Shown here: piece by piece, positions 37,810-47,700 of the stretch
How positions within the stretch are numbered: the first letter of the stretch is position 1
Layout of the letters: each line of letters opens with the position of its first letter
NCBI GenBank assembly: GCA_963758025.1
Contig: CAVWUA010000003.1
Location: forward strand, 124,001 to 188,000
Direction: 5' to 3'
Source: CAVWUA01 sp963758025
GTDB lineage: Bacteria; Planctomycetota; Planctomycetia; Isosphaerales; Isosphaeraceae
Length of the DNA stretch: 64,000 nt
Position numbers and translations under genes: made by a program
Notes under the pieces: model-generated
The model's database searches: none
Told to the model about the DNA's origin: nothing
Seen by the model: the letters and a program-made list of their open reading frames with translations, nothing else

Positions 37810-38924
37810 TCAGGCGCGATCGGCCGTCAATCGCTCGCCGGGAGACGGGCCGAGCAGAGGCACACCCAGAAAATCGGCCAACCGAACCCCTGTCAAGACC
37901 GCCCAGGCCCGATCCGGTTGGTTCGAGACGTTCACCCGCTCCTGGCGTTCGCCGTCCAGGACGAGATTCAATTGGTAGGTCCGCCACACCATGCCATGCG
38001 AACCACTGTGCGTTCCCCCGCTGATAACCTGGACGGCCAGGACTTCGGACAGCGGCAGGGTCCGGGACCTCAGGCCCGGCCGCATCCATAACTCCCCGGC
38101 CTCCCGGTCGAACACGAACCGCCTCCGCAGCGCGATCATCGCCGCCCCGGCGGCCAGGATCCCGGACCCCACCAAAGCGCCCCCACCGCCCCGGCTCCGG
38201 CTCGTTGGCCGCCAGCACCGCGGCCGCGATGAGCAGTCCGCCGAACGCCAGGGCCCCCCAGGCCACCCGGAAGTAGCCCCGATTCGGCTCGATCACCAGG
38301 CGATGCTCGTCGCTGCGCATTTGCGAGTCGCACCAACTCGCGGCCCCACAATTGACCGGCGAACTATCGACCTCGATCTCCGAAGGTCCTGGTTCTCGGG
38401 TCATTTGCCAATACTCCTGGCTGATCCCGAGGAACTCACCAATTTCCGTCGTGAGCTGCCACGCCCTGGCGGGGTCGGACTCTTCGAAGATAATCCGTGA
38501 CCGATGCGGAGCGCTTGCCTGCAACTTCACCGGATAGACCCAAGAAGACGCCCCCTCTCTCGCACGCTTCTTCCGCTCACAGCGCACGGCGATGAAATCG
38601 GAGAGGGGTTGAGTGGTTGAGTTCCGAAGCTTGAGAACGCTCCAGGACGTGACCAACTGCTGCGATGATTTGTCGAGGACGAGCCGACGGTCGCTCATCA
38701 TCCAGATACCGAGGATAAGGGAGTTGACGAAGATGATGAACCCAACTCCACTCACCCACAAATTCATAAATTTATCCGATCCCTCGATGGCGAGGAGCCC
38801 GAAGGCCATGAGGGCGAGACCCAGGATGGAGCCGAGAATCGTTACCGCACTTCCCGACCACGTGCGGGGGGACTTACGATAAACGAGGCATTGGGCGTTC
38901 GATTTCTCGGGGCTCAGGTTCATC
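37810..38924 (-). CDS. Membrane protein made of two similar halves, unknown function, one frameshift
   Basis: About 370 residues. Half 1: TM helices AVTILGSILGLALMAFGLLA and WVSGVGFIIFVNSLILGIWM, then a cytoplasmic domain (DRRLVLDKSSQQLVTSW, LSDFIAVRCERKKRA, DPARAWQLTTEIGEFLGI). Half 2: two TM helices (VAWGALAFGGLLIAAAVLAA, then after an indel near 38175 MVGSGILAAGAAMIAL) and a matching domain (RRRFVFDREAGELWMRPGL, LSEVLAVQVISGG, QPDRAWAVLTGVRLADFLGV). The RR-LVFD/LSE-AV/DRAW pattern in both halves shows an internal duplication. The domain resembles a small PH-like beta domain, but I do not recognise a named family. Confidence 0.65.
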
Positions 38925-38972
38925 TTCTCGCGACTCCCCTCGGATTCTCCCTCCTGCCGCCTAACACAGTGG

Positions 38973-39000
38973 AGTAGGCTGGGTCGAGACCCAGCTTCAT
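38973..39000. repeat. REP unit (GCTGGGTCGAGACCCAGC) next to the RAYT gene
   Basis: An 18-bp palindrome (38978-38995) preceded by GTAG and followed by TTCAT. The same core occurs at 39599-39618, 39642-39655 joined to 41466-41481, and 42604-42677. Confidence 0.8.
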
Positions 39001-39545
39001 TCCGCATATCGGAACTCATCGCCGTACCATTCGTCTTGGCTGCCCCAGTCGCTGGGATACACTCCCAGCCGGACATAGCGATGGAAGGAGGACCATGGCC
39101 AGTCGATCACGCGACCGACCAGCCGGTGCTTCACGGGATTGACGTGAAGGTAATCAACGCACCGCTTCAGATCGTCCTCGTCCCGGCACGTGTGCTCGTA
39201 AAAACGTCGTTGCCAGACCCCACGCTCCGCGTTCCGCCTTCGGCTCGGGCCGACAACCCCCTCGGCGCCGCCCGCTTCGGTCCACAGCCTCGTGAATCGC
39301 GACTTGATCAGACGCCAGCGGCGGGAGTAGTCCGGATCACCGGCCGGCAGTTCCCACACCGTGTGGAGATGATCCGGTAAGAGAACGATGGCCGTGATCC
39401 GGAACGGATGCTCGCCCCGCACAGTCCGGATGGCGACGCGAAGCGCCGCCCGCCCCACGTCCGTCGTGAGGATCGCGCGCCGATCATGAGTTACGACCGT
39501 GAAGAAGAAGACCTGGCCGATCCGCGATCGACGATAGCGGCGCAA
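38997..39545 (-). CDS. REP-associated tyrosine transposase (RAYT, IS200-like Y1 domain)
   Basis: 182 residues. The Y1 HUH nuclease motif is ITAIVLLPDHLHTVWELP (HLH metal site), and the catalytic Tyr region is FYEHTCRDEDDLKRCVDYLH with VNPVKHRLVGRVIDWPWSSF, the RAYT C-terminal signature. RAYTs cut single-stranded REP hairpins and are thought to spread REPs. REP palindromes flank it on both sides, one touching its stop codon, which makes a REP/RAYT unit. The frame is intact and it may be functional. Confidence 0.9.
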   Translation of the reverse strand: MRRYRRSRIGQVFFFTVVTHDRRAILTTDVGRAALRVAIRTVRGEHPFRITAIVLLPDHLHTVWELPAGDPDYSRRWRLIKSRFTRLWTEAGGAEGVVGPSRRRNAERGVWQRRFYEHTCRDEDDLKRCVDYLHVNPVKHRLVGRVIDWPWSSFHRYVRLGVYPSDWGSQDEWYGDEFRYAE

Positions 39546-39564
39546 CGTTCGACACCTCCCAGTG

Positions 39565-39655
39565 GATTGGTCGAGGCCCGGCCTTCGTCACTCCCAATGG
39601 CTGGGTCTCGACCCAGCCTACGTCACTACGTCACTCCCAATGGCTGGGTCTCGAC
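39565..39655. repeat. REP cluster upstream of RAYT, split by the IS element
   Basis: A degenerate unit (GGTCGAGGCCCGGCC, about 39569-39583), a complete palindrome GGCTGGGTCTCGACCCAGCC (39599-39618), and the left half of a third unit (39642-39655). That third unit continues at 41466-41481 on the other side of the insertion. Confidence 0.75.
39648..39655. other. 8-bp target-site duplication, left copy
   Basis: GTCTCGAC directly before the left inverted repeat; the identical 8 bp follows the right inverted repeat at 41466-41473. Confidence 0.9.
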
Positions 39656-41465
39656 CTTGTCCTTACCCACAACGTATGTCCAGTATCGCTGGTCTGATCT
39701 TGCCAATTCCACCTGTTTTTTGCTCCGATGCACCTGAGCCAGGGACGTGGAGAACCGGGGGGAGGAGGTCATCCACCCCGGAACACAGGTCACCCCGTCT
39801 TGGGGCCTCCACGCCGGCGGGCTGGGAGGGACACTCATGGATCTTATCCTCGATGCCAGCGGGGCGTTCGTCTGGTCCCAGGGACCGACGACCGCGCCGG
39901 TGCTCTCACACGCCGCCCGGAGGTTCACACGCGAGGAGCCGCATCCCGTCCACGGCGGTTCGCCCCAGAACCCCGAGATCGAGACGCTCGATCCCTCCCC
40001 GTTGGGGGAGTGTGCCGACCCGCTCGACCTCCTCGGGGGGGCCGGGTCCACCTGGCACGCCGACCCGGCGGCCTGGGCCACCACCCAGTTCGCCACGGCC
40101 CAACTGCGGGATCGCCGCCGCACCGCCCGGTTGGTGACGCTGGCCGAGCAAATCGCCCGCGATCCCAGCTCCAGTCTGCCGCGGGAGACCCAGACGTGGG
40201 GCGATCTCAAAGCCGCCTATCGCCTGCTGGATCGGCCCGAAGCGACCTTTCCGACCCTCGCCACGCCGCACTGGCACCTCAGCCGCGAGCAGGCCGAGCG
40301 GGGCCGGTTCTTGATCCTCGACGACACCACCGAGATCGACTTCGGATCGCAACGGCAGGCCACGGGGCTGGGGCCCGTCGGCCGCGGCACGGGCCGTGGG
40401 TTCCTGCTCCACTCGGCGCTGGTGGTCGACCCCCACGACGAGTGGGTGGTGGGCCTGGCCGGGCAGGTCCTGTTCCATCGCCGGCCCGCACCTCAGGGGG
40501 AAACGCTGACCCAGAAGCAGCAACGCGACCGCGAATCGGCCGTGTGGGGCCAGTTGATCGAGCAGGTCGGCCCGCCGCCAGCGACGGCCCAGTGGGTGCA
40601 TGTGATGGATCGCGGCGCCGACGATTTCGAGGTCTTTTGCCGCGCCCAACGGATCGGGGCCGACTGGGTCGGTCGGGTCAAGAGCCGCAACCGTCGCGTC
40701 CGCGATGCGGCCGGAGACGAAGGGCCCTTGTCGGACGTCCTGACGCACACGCCCGCGGCGGGCGGCTACACCTTGGAGCTGCGGGCCCGCCCCCAGCAGC
40801 CGGCGCGGCGGGCCCGCCTCGAGGTGGCGTTCGCCCCGGTCACGACCTTGATCCCGCGGCACCCGGCGACCTCGTTGACGGCGCTGACGCCCCAGCCGAT
40901 TGCCCAAGGGGTGGTCTGGGCCCACGAGGGGAATCCGCCGCCGGGCGTCCGCGCGCCGATCGATTGGGTGCTGCTGACGTCGCTGCCGGTTCGTGACCTG
41001 GCGGAGGCCATGGAAGTGATTGGTTATTATGAAAAGCGGTGGCTCATTGAAGAATGGCACAAGGCGCTCAAGACGGGCTGTGACGTGGAAGGCGGCCAAT
41101 TGCACACGAGCCATGGCCTGGAGGCGTTGACCGGCGTGCTCTCGGTGGTGGCGGTGCGGCTGCTGCAAATGAAGGAGGTGGGCCGCCGCGAACCGCACCG
41201 CGCGGCGCGGGACTTGGTGCCGTCGCGTTACCTGGCGTTGGTGCACCGGGCCCGCCGTGGCCGCGGCCGCCCCGAGGATTGGACGATCCGCGACTTTATC
41301 CGCGGCCTGGCCGGGCTGGGCGGCTTCTTGGGCCGCAAGTGCGACGGCGAGCCTGGCTGGATCACGATTTGGCGTGGCTGGGACGCCTTGCACTGGATGC
41401 TCCAAGGGGCTCAACTGGCAGGACAACCACCGGATTCGTGAACGTACGTTGTGGGTAAGGACAAG
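39656..41465 (+). mobile_element. IS4-family insertion sequence (IS50/Tn5-like transposase), complete, 1810 bp
   Basis: Perfect 21-bp terminal inverted repeats (39656-39676, beginning CTTGTCCTTACCCACAACG, and 41445-41465) surround one transposase gene. The 8-bp direct repeat GTCTCGAC lies outside both ends. Removing the element and one repeat restores an intact REP palindrome (GGGTCTCGACCCAGCC). Perfect ends, an exact duplication and an open transposase frame point to a recent insertion. Confidence 0.95.
39837..41441 (+). CDS. IS4-family DDE transposase (Tn5-like)
   Basis: 534 residues from ATG 39837 (GGGAGGG upstream); a GTG at 39747 would add 30 residues without a binding site. The N-terminal WGDLKAAYRLLDRPEATFPT with LATPHWHLSREQA is the Tn5-type DNA-binding region. 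The catalytic triad is D in GRFLILDDTTEIDFGS, D in WVHVMDRGADDFEVF and E in the YREK-type motif YYEKRWLIEEWHKALKTGCD. The tail (WDALHWMLQGAQLA) resembles the Tn5 dimerisation end. It cuts and pastes its own element. Confidence 0.93.
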   Translation: MDLILDASGAFVWSQGPTTAPVLSHAARRFTREEPHPVHGGSPQNPEIETLDPSPLGECADPLDLLGGAGSTWHADPAAWATTQFATAQLRDRRRTARLVTLAEQIARDPSSSLPRETQTWGDLKAAYRLLDRPEATFPTLATPHWHLSREQAERGRFLILDDTTEIDFGSQRQATGLGPVGRGTGRGFLLHSALVVDPHDEWVVGLAGQVLFHRRPAPQGETLTQKQQRDRESAVWGQLIEQVGPPPATAQWVHVMDRGADDFEVFCRAQRIGADWVGRVKSRNRRVRDAAGDEGPLSDVLTHTPAAGGYTLELRARPQQPARRARLEVAFAPVTTLIPRHPATSLTALTPQPIAQGVVWAHEGNPPPGVRAPIDWVLLTSLPVRDLAEAMEVIGYYEKRWLIEEWHKALKTGCDVEGGQLHTSHGLEALTGVLSVVAVRLLQMKEVGRREPHRAARDLVPSRYLALVHRARRGRGRPEDWTIRDFIRGLAGLGGFLGRKCDGEPGWITIWRGWDALHWMLQGAQLAGQPPDS

Positions 41466-41486
41466 GTCTCGACCCAGCCTACGTCA

Positions 41487-41520
41487 CTGGACAGGAGAAG
41501 CCATGAGAGCGGTTAGGCGG
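41487..41520 (+). repeat. Dispersed repeat family Q, copy 2 (partial)
   Basis: CTGGACAGGAGAAGCC then ATGAGAGCGGTTAGGCGG, matching the 3' part of the copy at 36876-36953. It lies directly beside the split REP unit. Confidence 0.7.
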
Positions 41521-41551
41521 TTCCCGTCGGCTCGACAGCCCGATCGTTTTC

Positions 41552-42451
41552 TCAATCCCCGTTTTCGATTCCGACTTCCGAACGCCCTATGAATATTGTA
41601 TTAGCGTCTTTGATTTCCCCTACATAATCGTCCCACGGGAAATACTCCGAGAGCCGGTATTCAAAGCATTCCGCAAAATTCCTTAACCCAAGCCTTCGAC
41701 TGACGGTGTCCATCAGATGTACCGCGAACCACCGGAAGCGGAGAGACGTCGAGAACACGCTCATCACGTGGTGACTTCCAGCGTTCGATTGGAGTGAGAA
41801 CCGGCCGTCATTAACAAATCCGACCGCATTGCCCGATGAGACGACCCTTGGCAGAAGTGGAAAGCATGCTGAATGCGCACAGCCGAAACCATTCCACCAG
41901 TCCTTGATGCATGTGTAAGTTGCTTGGAAAGAAATCTTGGATTTAAATCCGAAAATATAGGTTGCAGGGCGAAACATATACCAAAATCTTTGCTCTGCGT
42001 CCTTGGGAGTGAGGGATCCCTTCGCCGCATAGTATGCGATGCGGGATGCGGCCTCTTCCGGATACTCCCCGTTGATCACAAGATCTAGCACGGATTTACA
42101 GTTGTCTAGACTTCCTGCTAATTCGGCACTATCAATCGTGGATTTGACCTCGATGGTAGCGAGCACGCCTTCAACAAAATACAACCCACCCCCCTCCACT
42201 TTCATGAGTGGAAATCTTGGGTCGTAGATGATGACGTCGATTTGCTTCGAGGAATTGCCGCGACTGTCGATCACCTTACCACTTCCGATATGAACGCCTA
42301 CCGGCAAGATGGTTTTGAGCACCCGAGTCACAAGAAATTCACGTGCCTGTCCAATAGTCGAGCCGTGGTTCAGCAAACCGCTCAAGTTGGCCTCGGCTTC
42401 GAGGACGGTTTCCAGACGGTCGAACCAATCTTTGGTAGCATGGTTTGGCAT
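41552..42451 (-). CDS. DUF6602 domain protein (nuclease-like N-terminus), no partner gene
   Basis: 299 residues, lower GC than its neighbours. The N-terminal half (GQAREFLVTRVLKTILPVGV, SGKVIDSRGNSSKQIDVIIY, FVEGVLATIEVKSTID) fits DUF6602, whose D...(I)EVKS arrangement is that of a PD-(D/E)XK-like nuclease core: D in QIDVIIYD, E and K in IEVKS. The C-terminal half is less characteristic. Such proteins often occur in defence islands, but no helicase, methyltransferase or other partner is adjacent. Flanking REPs, repeats and an IS, plus base composition, suggest acquisition. Activity is inferred from motif spacing only. Confidence 0.7.
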   Translation of the reverse strand: MPNHATKDWFDRLETVLEAEANLSGLLNHGSTIGQAREFLVTRVLKTILPVGVHIGSGKVIDSRGNSSKQIDVIIYDPRFPLMKVEGGGLYFVEGVLATIEVKSTIDSAELAGSLDNCKSVLDLVINGEYPEEAASRIAYYAAKGSLTPKDAEQRFWYMFRPATYIFGFKSKISFQATYTCIKDWWNGFGCAHSACFPLLPRVVSSGNAVGFVNDGRFSLQSNAGSHHVMSVFSTSLRFRWFAVHLMDTVSRRLGLRNFAECFEYRLSEYFPWDDYVGEIKDANTIFIGRSEVGIENGD

Positions 42452-42603
42452 CGGGACAATCTCTCGAACGCCGCCGAAAGAATCCGCGGGGGAAATCCGG
42501 TGTCAGCCCTCACGCCGCCATTCTGGCGGCACCCGAAACCCATGAAAATGGGTAACCTGACGGCATCCAGGCAAGTCAGATGACGTATTATCTGATCAGT
42601 GGT

Positions 42604-42677
42604 GTAGGCTGGGTCGTGACCCAGCTTCATACTTCGTCACCACCCAGCGGCTGGTCACGACCCAGCCTATGTTACTA
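42604..42677. repeat. REP pair (tail-to-tail)
   Basis: GTAGGCTGGGTCGTGACCCAGC (42604-42626, palindromic core) and GGCTGGTCACGACCCAGCC (near 42650-42668), in inverted arrangement and followed by TATGTTACT. Same family as the REPs around the RAYT 3 kb away. Confidence 0.75.
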
Positions 42678-42732
42678 AACAACGATCATCATCCATTGTC
42701 ATTACGGCAATTCTACCACTGGAATCACCCCC

Positions 42733-44290
42733 TCAGAGCCGCCGCCAGTGGAAGCCGTCGCGGGTGAGGAGGTCGTCGGCGGCGGGGGGGCCCCAGGTGC
42801 CGGAGGGGTAGGGCTCCGGCTCGGTGGCGTGCTGTTGCCAGGCGTCGAGGATCGGCGTGATGAACCGCCAGGCGCTCTCGACCTCGTCGGTGCGGGTGAA
42901 CAGGGTCGGGTCGCCGAGCATCACGTCGAGCAGGAGACGCTCGTAGGCCTCGGGCGGGGGGGCGGCGAAGGAGGTGCCGTAGCGGAAATCCATGCGGACT
43001 TCTTGAAGCCGCCGGCGCGAGCCGGGGATCTTCGCCTGGAAGGCCAGGCTGGCCCCCTCGTTCGGCTGGATGCGCAGGACAAGCTGGTTCGGCGCGTCGT
43101 GGTCGTCGTTCCCCGGCTCGACGAAGAGCCCGGCGGGCGGGTGGCGGAACTGCACGGCGATCTCGGTGGCCCGCTTGGGAAGACGCTTGCCCGTGCGCAG
43201 ATAGAACGGTACGCCCGCCCAGCGCCACGTCTGGAGCGCGACCCGCAGGGCGACGTAGGTCCCCGTCTTTGAGTCGGCGGCGACCCCTTTTTCCTGCCGG
43301 TAGCCGATGACCTCTTGCCCCTGGATCGAGCCGGTGTCGTAACGCCCCTTGACGACGTTGCGGGCGACCTCGTCGGGGGACCAGCGGGGAAGGCCCTGGA
43401 GGACCTTGACCTTCTCGTTCCGCACGGCGTCGGCCGAGAGGTCCACCGGCGGCTCCATCGCCACGAGGCAGAGGAGCTGCATCATGTGGTTCTGCACCAT
43501 GTCGCGGATCGCGCCCGAGTGGTCGTAATAATCCCCCCGGCCCCCCGCCATGCCGACCTCCTCGGCCACCGTGATCTGCACCGAGGCGACGTGCTCCCGG
43601 TTCCAGATCGGCTCGAAGATCCGGTTGGCGAACCGCAGGGCCAGGATGTTCTGCACGGTCTCCTTGCCGAGGTAGTGGTCGATGCGGTAAATCTGCGACT
43701 CATCGAGCACCGCCGCCAGGTCGCGGTTCAGGGCGCGGGCGCTTTGCAGGTCGTGGCCGAACGGCTTCTCGACGACGACCCGGCTCCAGGGGCCGTCCTC
43801 CTGGTGCGCCGGGTGGATCAACCCGGCCTGGCCGAGATGGTGGACGATCGGCGCGAAGAACTCCGGCGCGGCGGCCAGGTAATAGAGCCGGTTCCCGCGC
43901 GTGCCGCGCGACTCGTCCAGGGCGTCGAGCTTCTGCTTCAGGCGGTCGTACGCCTCCTGGTCGTCGAAGGTTCCGCCGCTGAAGGCGACGTGCGCGGCGA
44001 ACTGCGGCCAGACCTCGTCGAAGTCGGTTGGGGCCTCTTTTTGAAGGGTCTCCTTCAGCTCCTGCGCGGAAGCGTTCGTCGTCCCAGTCGCGGCGGGCGT
44101 AGCCGACGATGGCGTACTCGGCCGGAAGCTGCCCGGCCAGCGCCAGGCGGTAGAGGGCCGGGACCAGCTTGCGGTGGGTGAGGTCCCCCGTCGCGCCAAA
44201 GAGCACGATCGCGCAAGGCTCCGGCACGCGCGTCCGAGGTAGGTACGGCCGCAAGGGGTTGTGGTCGTCGTGGTCCATCGGGTCGGGCAT
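42733..44290 (-). CDS. zwf: Glucose-6-phosphate 1-dehydrogenase, one frameshift
   Basis: About 518 residues after joining two frames. The NADP-binding loop is IVLFGATGDLTHRKLVPALY in the first frame; an indel near 44070 moves to the second. The active site is SQIYRIDHYLGKETVQNILA, with VVVEKPFGHDLQSARALN before it, and VPFYLRTGKRLPKRATEIAV is the structural signature near the C-terminal half. It oxidises glucose 6-phosphate to 6-phosphogluconolactone and makes NADPH. The assembly factor OpcA is encoded 8.4 kb downstream in the same direction. Start ATG 44290; an ATG at 44278 is possible. Confidence 0.95.
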
Positions 44291-44399
44291 CGCGGCAAGT
44301 CCCCGGATCGGTCCAAAGCAGCCGAGAGAGCGGCGCACGGTCCCCGCCGGTCCGTCGCGCCCTCACCGTCTCGGAGTCTAGACCCCCCGCCCCCCACTT

Positions 44400-44716
44400 A
44401 TCAAGAGCGCACGCAAACCCGAACGGCCCTCCACCCTCGCAAGGGACCGGGATCACGCCATGAATGGATGCATGATATAATAGGTAAAATAGGAGATTTG
44501 GAAGTTTTGAGTTGACTGGCATATTAGGAGAGGATATTCAATTAAAGTCACCGGGATAATCTACGTGATCTGGGGGAATAATTTCCGGTCATGTGAGATC
44601 GCCCGTTGCGGGTTGTCTGGGTTCTGCCGTCATTGGGGGCAGAGGTGGCTGTCGAGTGACATCGGGCATCCGCGAGCCCCCTTGGAAATCGCACACAATT
44701 CCGAGGAAACGAGAAA
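44400..44716 (+). promoter_or_regulatory. AT-rich upstream region of the surface protein gene, with promoter at 44512-44540
   Basis: This stretch is strikingly AT-rich (for example ATGATATAATAGGTAAAATA) in otherwise high-GC DNA. TTGACT (44512-44517), 17 bp and TATTCA (44535-44540) form a good sigma70 match. That leaves a leader of about 170 nt before the ATG at 44717, which has GAGGAAACGAG upstream. No gene seen. Confidence 0.6.
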
Positions 44717-47700
44717 ATGAACTCTCCCACTCGTCCTGGACGATGGTTTCGGGCATCTCGCAAGGCGCGTCGCGGGACCACAGGCCGGCGTGGTCCGCAG
44801 CCGGCGCCCGTTCTGGAGGCCCTGGAGGAGCGCACGCTCCTGGCCTCGACGCTGACGATCACGGCCGCCGACGCCTTGCAGTTCGTGGGCACGGCGTTGG
44901 ACAACAACCTGACGATCTCGTACTCGGGCGGCACGTACACGATCAGCGACACGGCCGACACGATCACGATCGTGAACAACGGCACGGCCACCACCACGGG
45001 CGACGGCACGAACAGCGTGACCGTGACCGGGGTCAACGACCTGAGCTTCGACACGGCCGGGGGCAACGGACGCGGTGAACTTGCAGTCGAACGCCGACCC
45101 GACGTCGATCACCGACACGGTCGGGGGCTTCGATTCGGTCCATATCGGCGGCTCGAACGGCGTGCAGGACATCAATGGCGCGGTGAACGTCTCGAACGCG
45201 GCGAGCCTGACCGCCTTGACGGTGGACGACTCCAACAACACGACCGGCACGACCGCCTCGATCTTCAACAACGGGGTCGTCGGGCTGGCTACGGCGAACA
45301 TCAACTTCACGGCGTCGGACCTGTCCTCGCTGGAGGTGGACGGCGGCAGCGGCGGGAATAACTTCCTGGTCGTAGACACCCCGGCCGGCATCACAACCCA
45401 GCTCAACAGCGGGTTAGGTGTCGATTCGGTCAACGTTCAAGCCACGACCGGCCCCCTGGACATTCAAGGGCAGAGCAGCCTCGACACGGTCCTGATCGGC
45501 AGCGGCGGCAACGTGCAGGGGATCAACGGTACGGTCTCCGTGAGCAACGCGCTGGGGCTGACCAACCTGACAGTGGGGGACGTGACCAACGGCGCCCCGA
45601 CCAACGCGACCATCTCGGCCACCTCGATCACCGGACTGGCGCCGGCGACGATCCAGTACACGGGGACCGACCTCAACACCCTGCATATCCATGGGTGGAG
45701 GGAGCACCGGCAACACCTTCACGATCACCGGCACGCCAGGCGGGACGACGACTCTGGACTCGGGTACCGGGAACGACCAGGTCAATATCCAAGGCTCCAG
45801 CGCGATACTGAACCTCAACGGCGAGGCCGGGAACGACGTCTTCGCCTTCTCTGACGGCGCGACGCTCTCCGGCGGGACGATCGACGGTGGGACCGGCGTC
45901 AACACGCTGGATTATTCGGCGTACACGTCGCCGGTGGACGTGAACCTGGACGCCGGCACGGCGACCGGCACGTCCGGCATCACCAACATCCAGAACGTCA
46001 TCGGCGGGTCCGGCGGGGGCGTCTTGACCGGCACCAGCGGCGACGACAGCCTCGTCGGCGGCTCCGGCAACGACACGATCCTGGGCCTCGGCGGCAACGA
46101 CACGATCCACGGTGGCGGCGGCGATGACTCGCTCGTGGGAGGCACCGGGCTGGATTCCGTCTTCGGGGACGCGGGCAACGACCTCCTGATCTGGAACAAC
46201 GGCGACGGTTCCGACCCGCTGCTCGACGGCGGCGGCGACCCGTTCGACACGGCCGTCTTCAACGGGGCGGGCGTGGACGATGTGATCGCGATTCAGGCCG
46301 TCGGCGGCGCCATCCTGCTCCAACGGACCGCGCCGACGCTGATCACGCTCAACATCCAGGGCATGGGCGTGATGACGGTCAACGGTCTGAACGGCAGCGA
46401 TACGTTGAACGTCGATTTCTCGGGCGGCAACCCGATCCCCGTCAACGGGATGAACTTCGACGGCGGCGACGGCAGCGACCTGCTGGTCCTTCAGCGCTCC
46501 TCGGGAGCCTTCGTGGCCACGACGGAGGTGTACAACGCCTTCGGCAACGGCGCCGGGGAAATCCTGGTCGATGGTGACGCGCTCACCTTCACCGGCCTGG
46601 AGCCAATCAACAACACGATGCCTTCCCTGTCGTTCGTCTTCAACCCCCCGGCCGGCCCGAACACGATCAACGTGGTGGACGGCGCGAACGTCAGCGGCTT
46701 CGACACCCTGCGGATCGCCAGCGGTGATACCCCGCCCGGTTTCGAGCGGATCGACCTGGCCAACAAGGACGCGATCACCGTCAACGGTAACACCGACGAG
46801 GACGACATCACGGTCAACAGCACGACCCTCGCGACCGGCCTGACGAGTCTGGCTGTCAATGCGCAGGGCGGCACCGACAACATCCTCATTCAGGCCACGC
46901 CGACGGGCATCACGACGACCTCGAACGCGGGCTCGGGCAACGACACGGTCAATGTCAACGCCAGTGGCCTGGGAGGCCCGGCCGTGCTCGACGGTGGCAC
47001 CGGCAACGATACGCTGATCGTCGATGCCGGAGGCGCGGGCGTTACCATCGTGCCCGGTACGATCACCATCGCCGGCGCCGGCGATCACCTACGCGAACTT
47101 CGAGCAGATCACCATCAATAACGCCGCGGCAGCCCCGCCCGTCCCCGGCGCGGCGGTCAGCTTCTCGACGATCGAGGGCGTGTACGCCACCGATGTCCAG
47201 ACAGCGACCTTCAGCTCGGCCAATCCGGCCGCGACACAAGACAGCTTCGCCGCGACGATCACCTGGGGCGACGGCACCACGACGGCCGGTGTCATCGTGC
47301 CGGACGCCTCCGACCCGACCCTCTACCACGTCCGCGGCACCCACCGGTACCTCGACGACGGATCGTTCCCCGTCATGACCACCGTCCGCTCTCTGGGAAC
47401 GACCTCGACGACGCTCATCGGCGGCGTGCCGGTGACGATCATCACCGAGCCGGACGGCGCGATCACGGAGATCAGCACGGCGACCGTCGGCGACGCGCCG
47501 ATCACCGCCCAGGGGGCGCCGGTCGTGGGGGTCGAGAATCAGGCCCTGACAGCGACGGTCGTCGCCACGTTCATGTCGGCCGACCCGAACTCGACGGCGA
47601 TGCAGTTTAACGCGGCGATCACCTGGGGCGACGGCTCCACCTCGGCGGGCACGATCGCGGCCCTGGGGACCACCCCCAACGGCGTGACCTATCGCGTGAC

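Noticed and set aside
38973..42677. CRISPR array, because short palindromes recur
   Set aside because: The units are REP palindromes of irregular spacing linked to a RAYT; there are no regular spacers and no cas genes.
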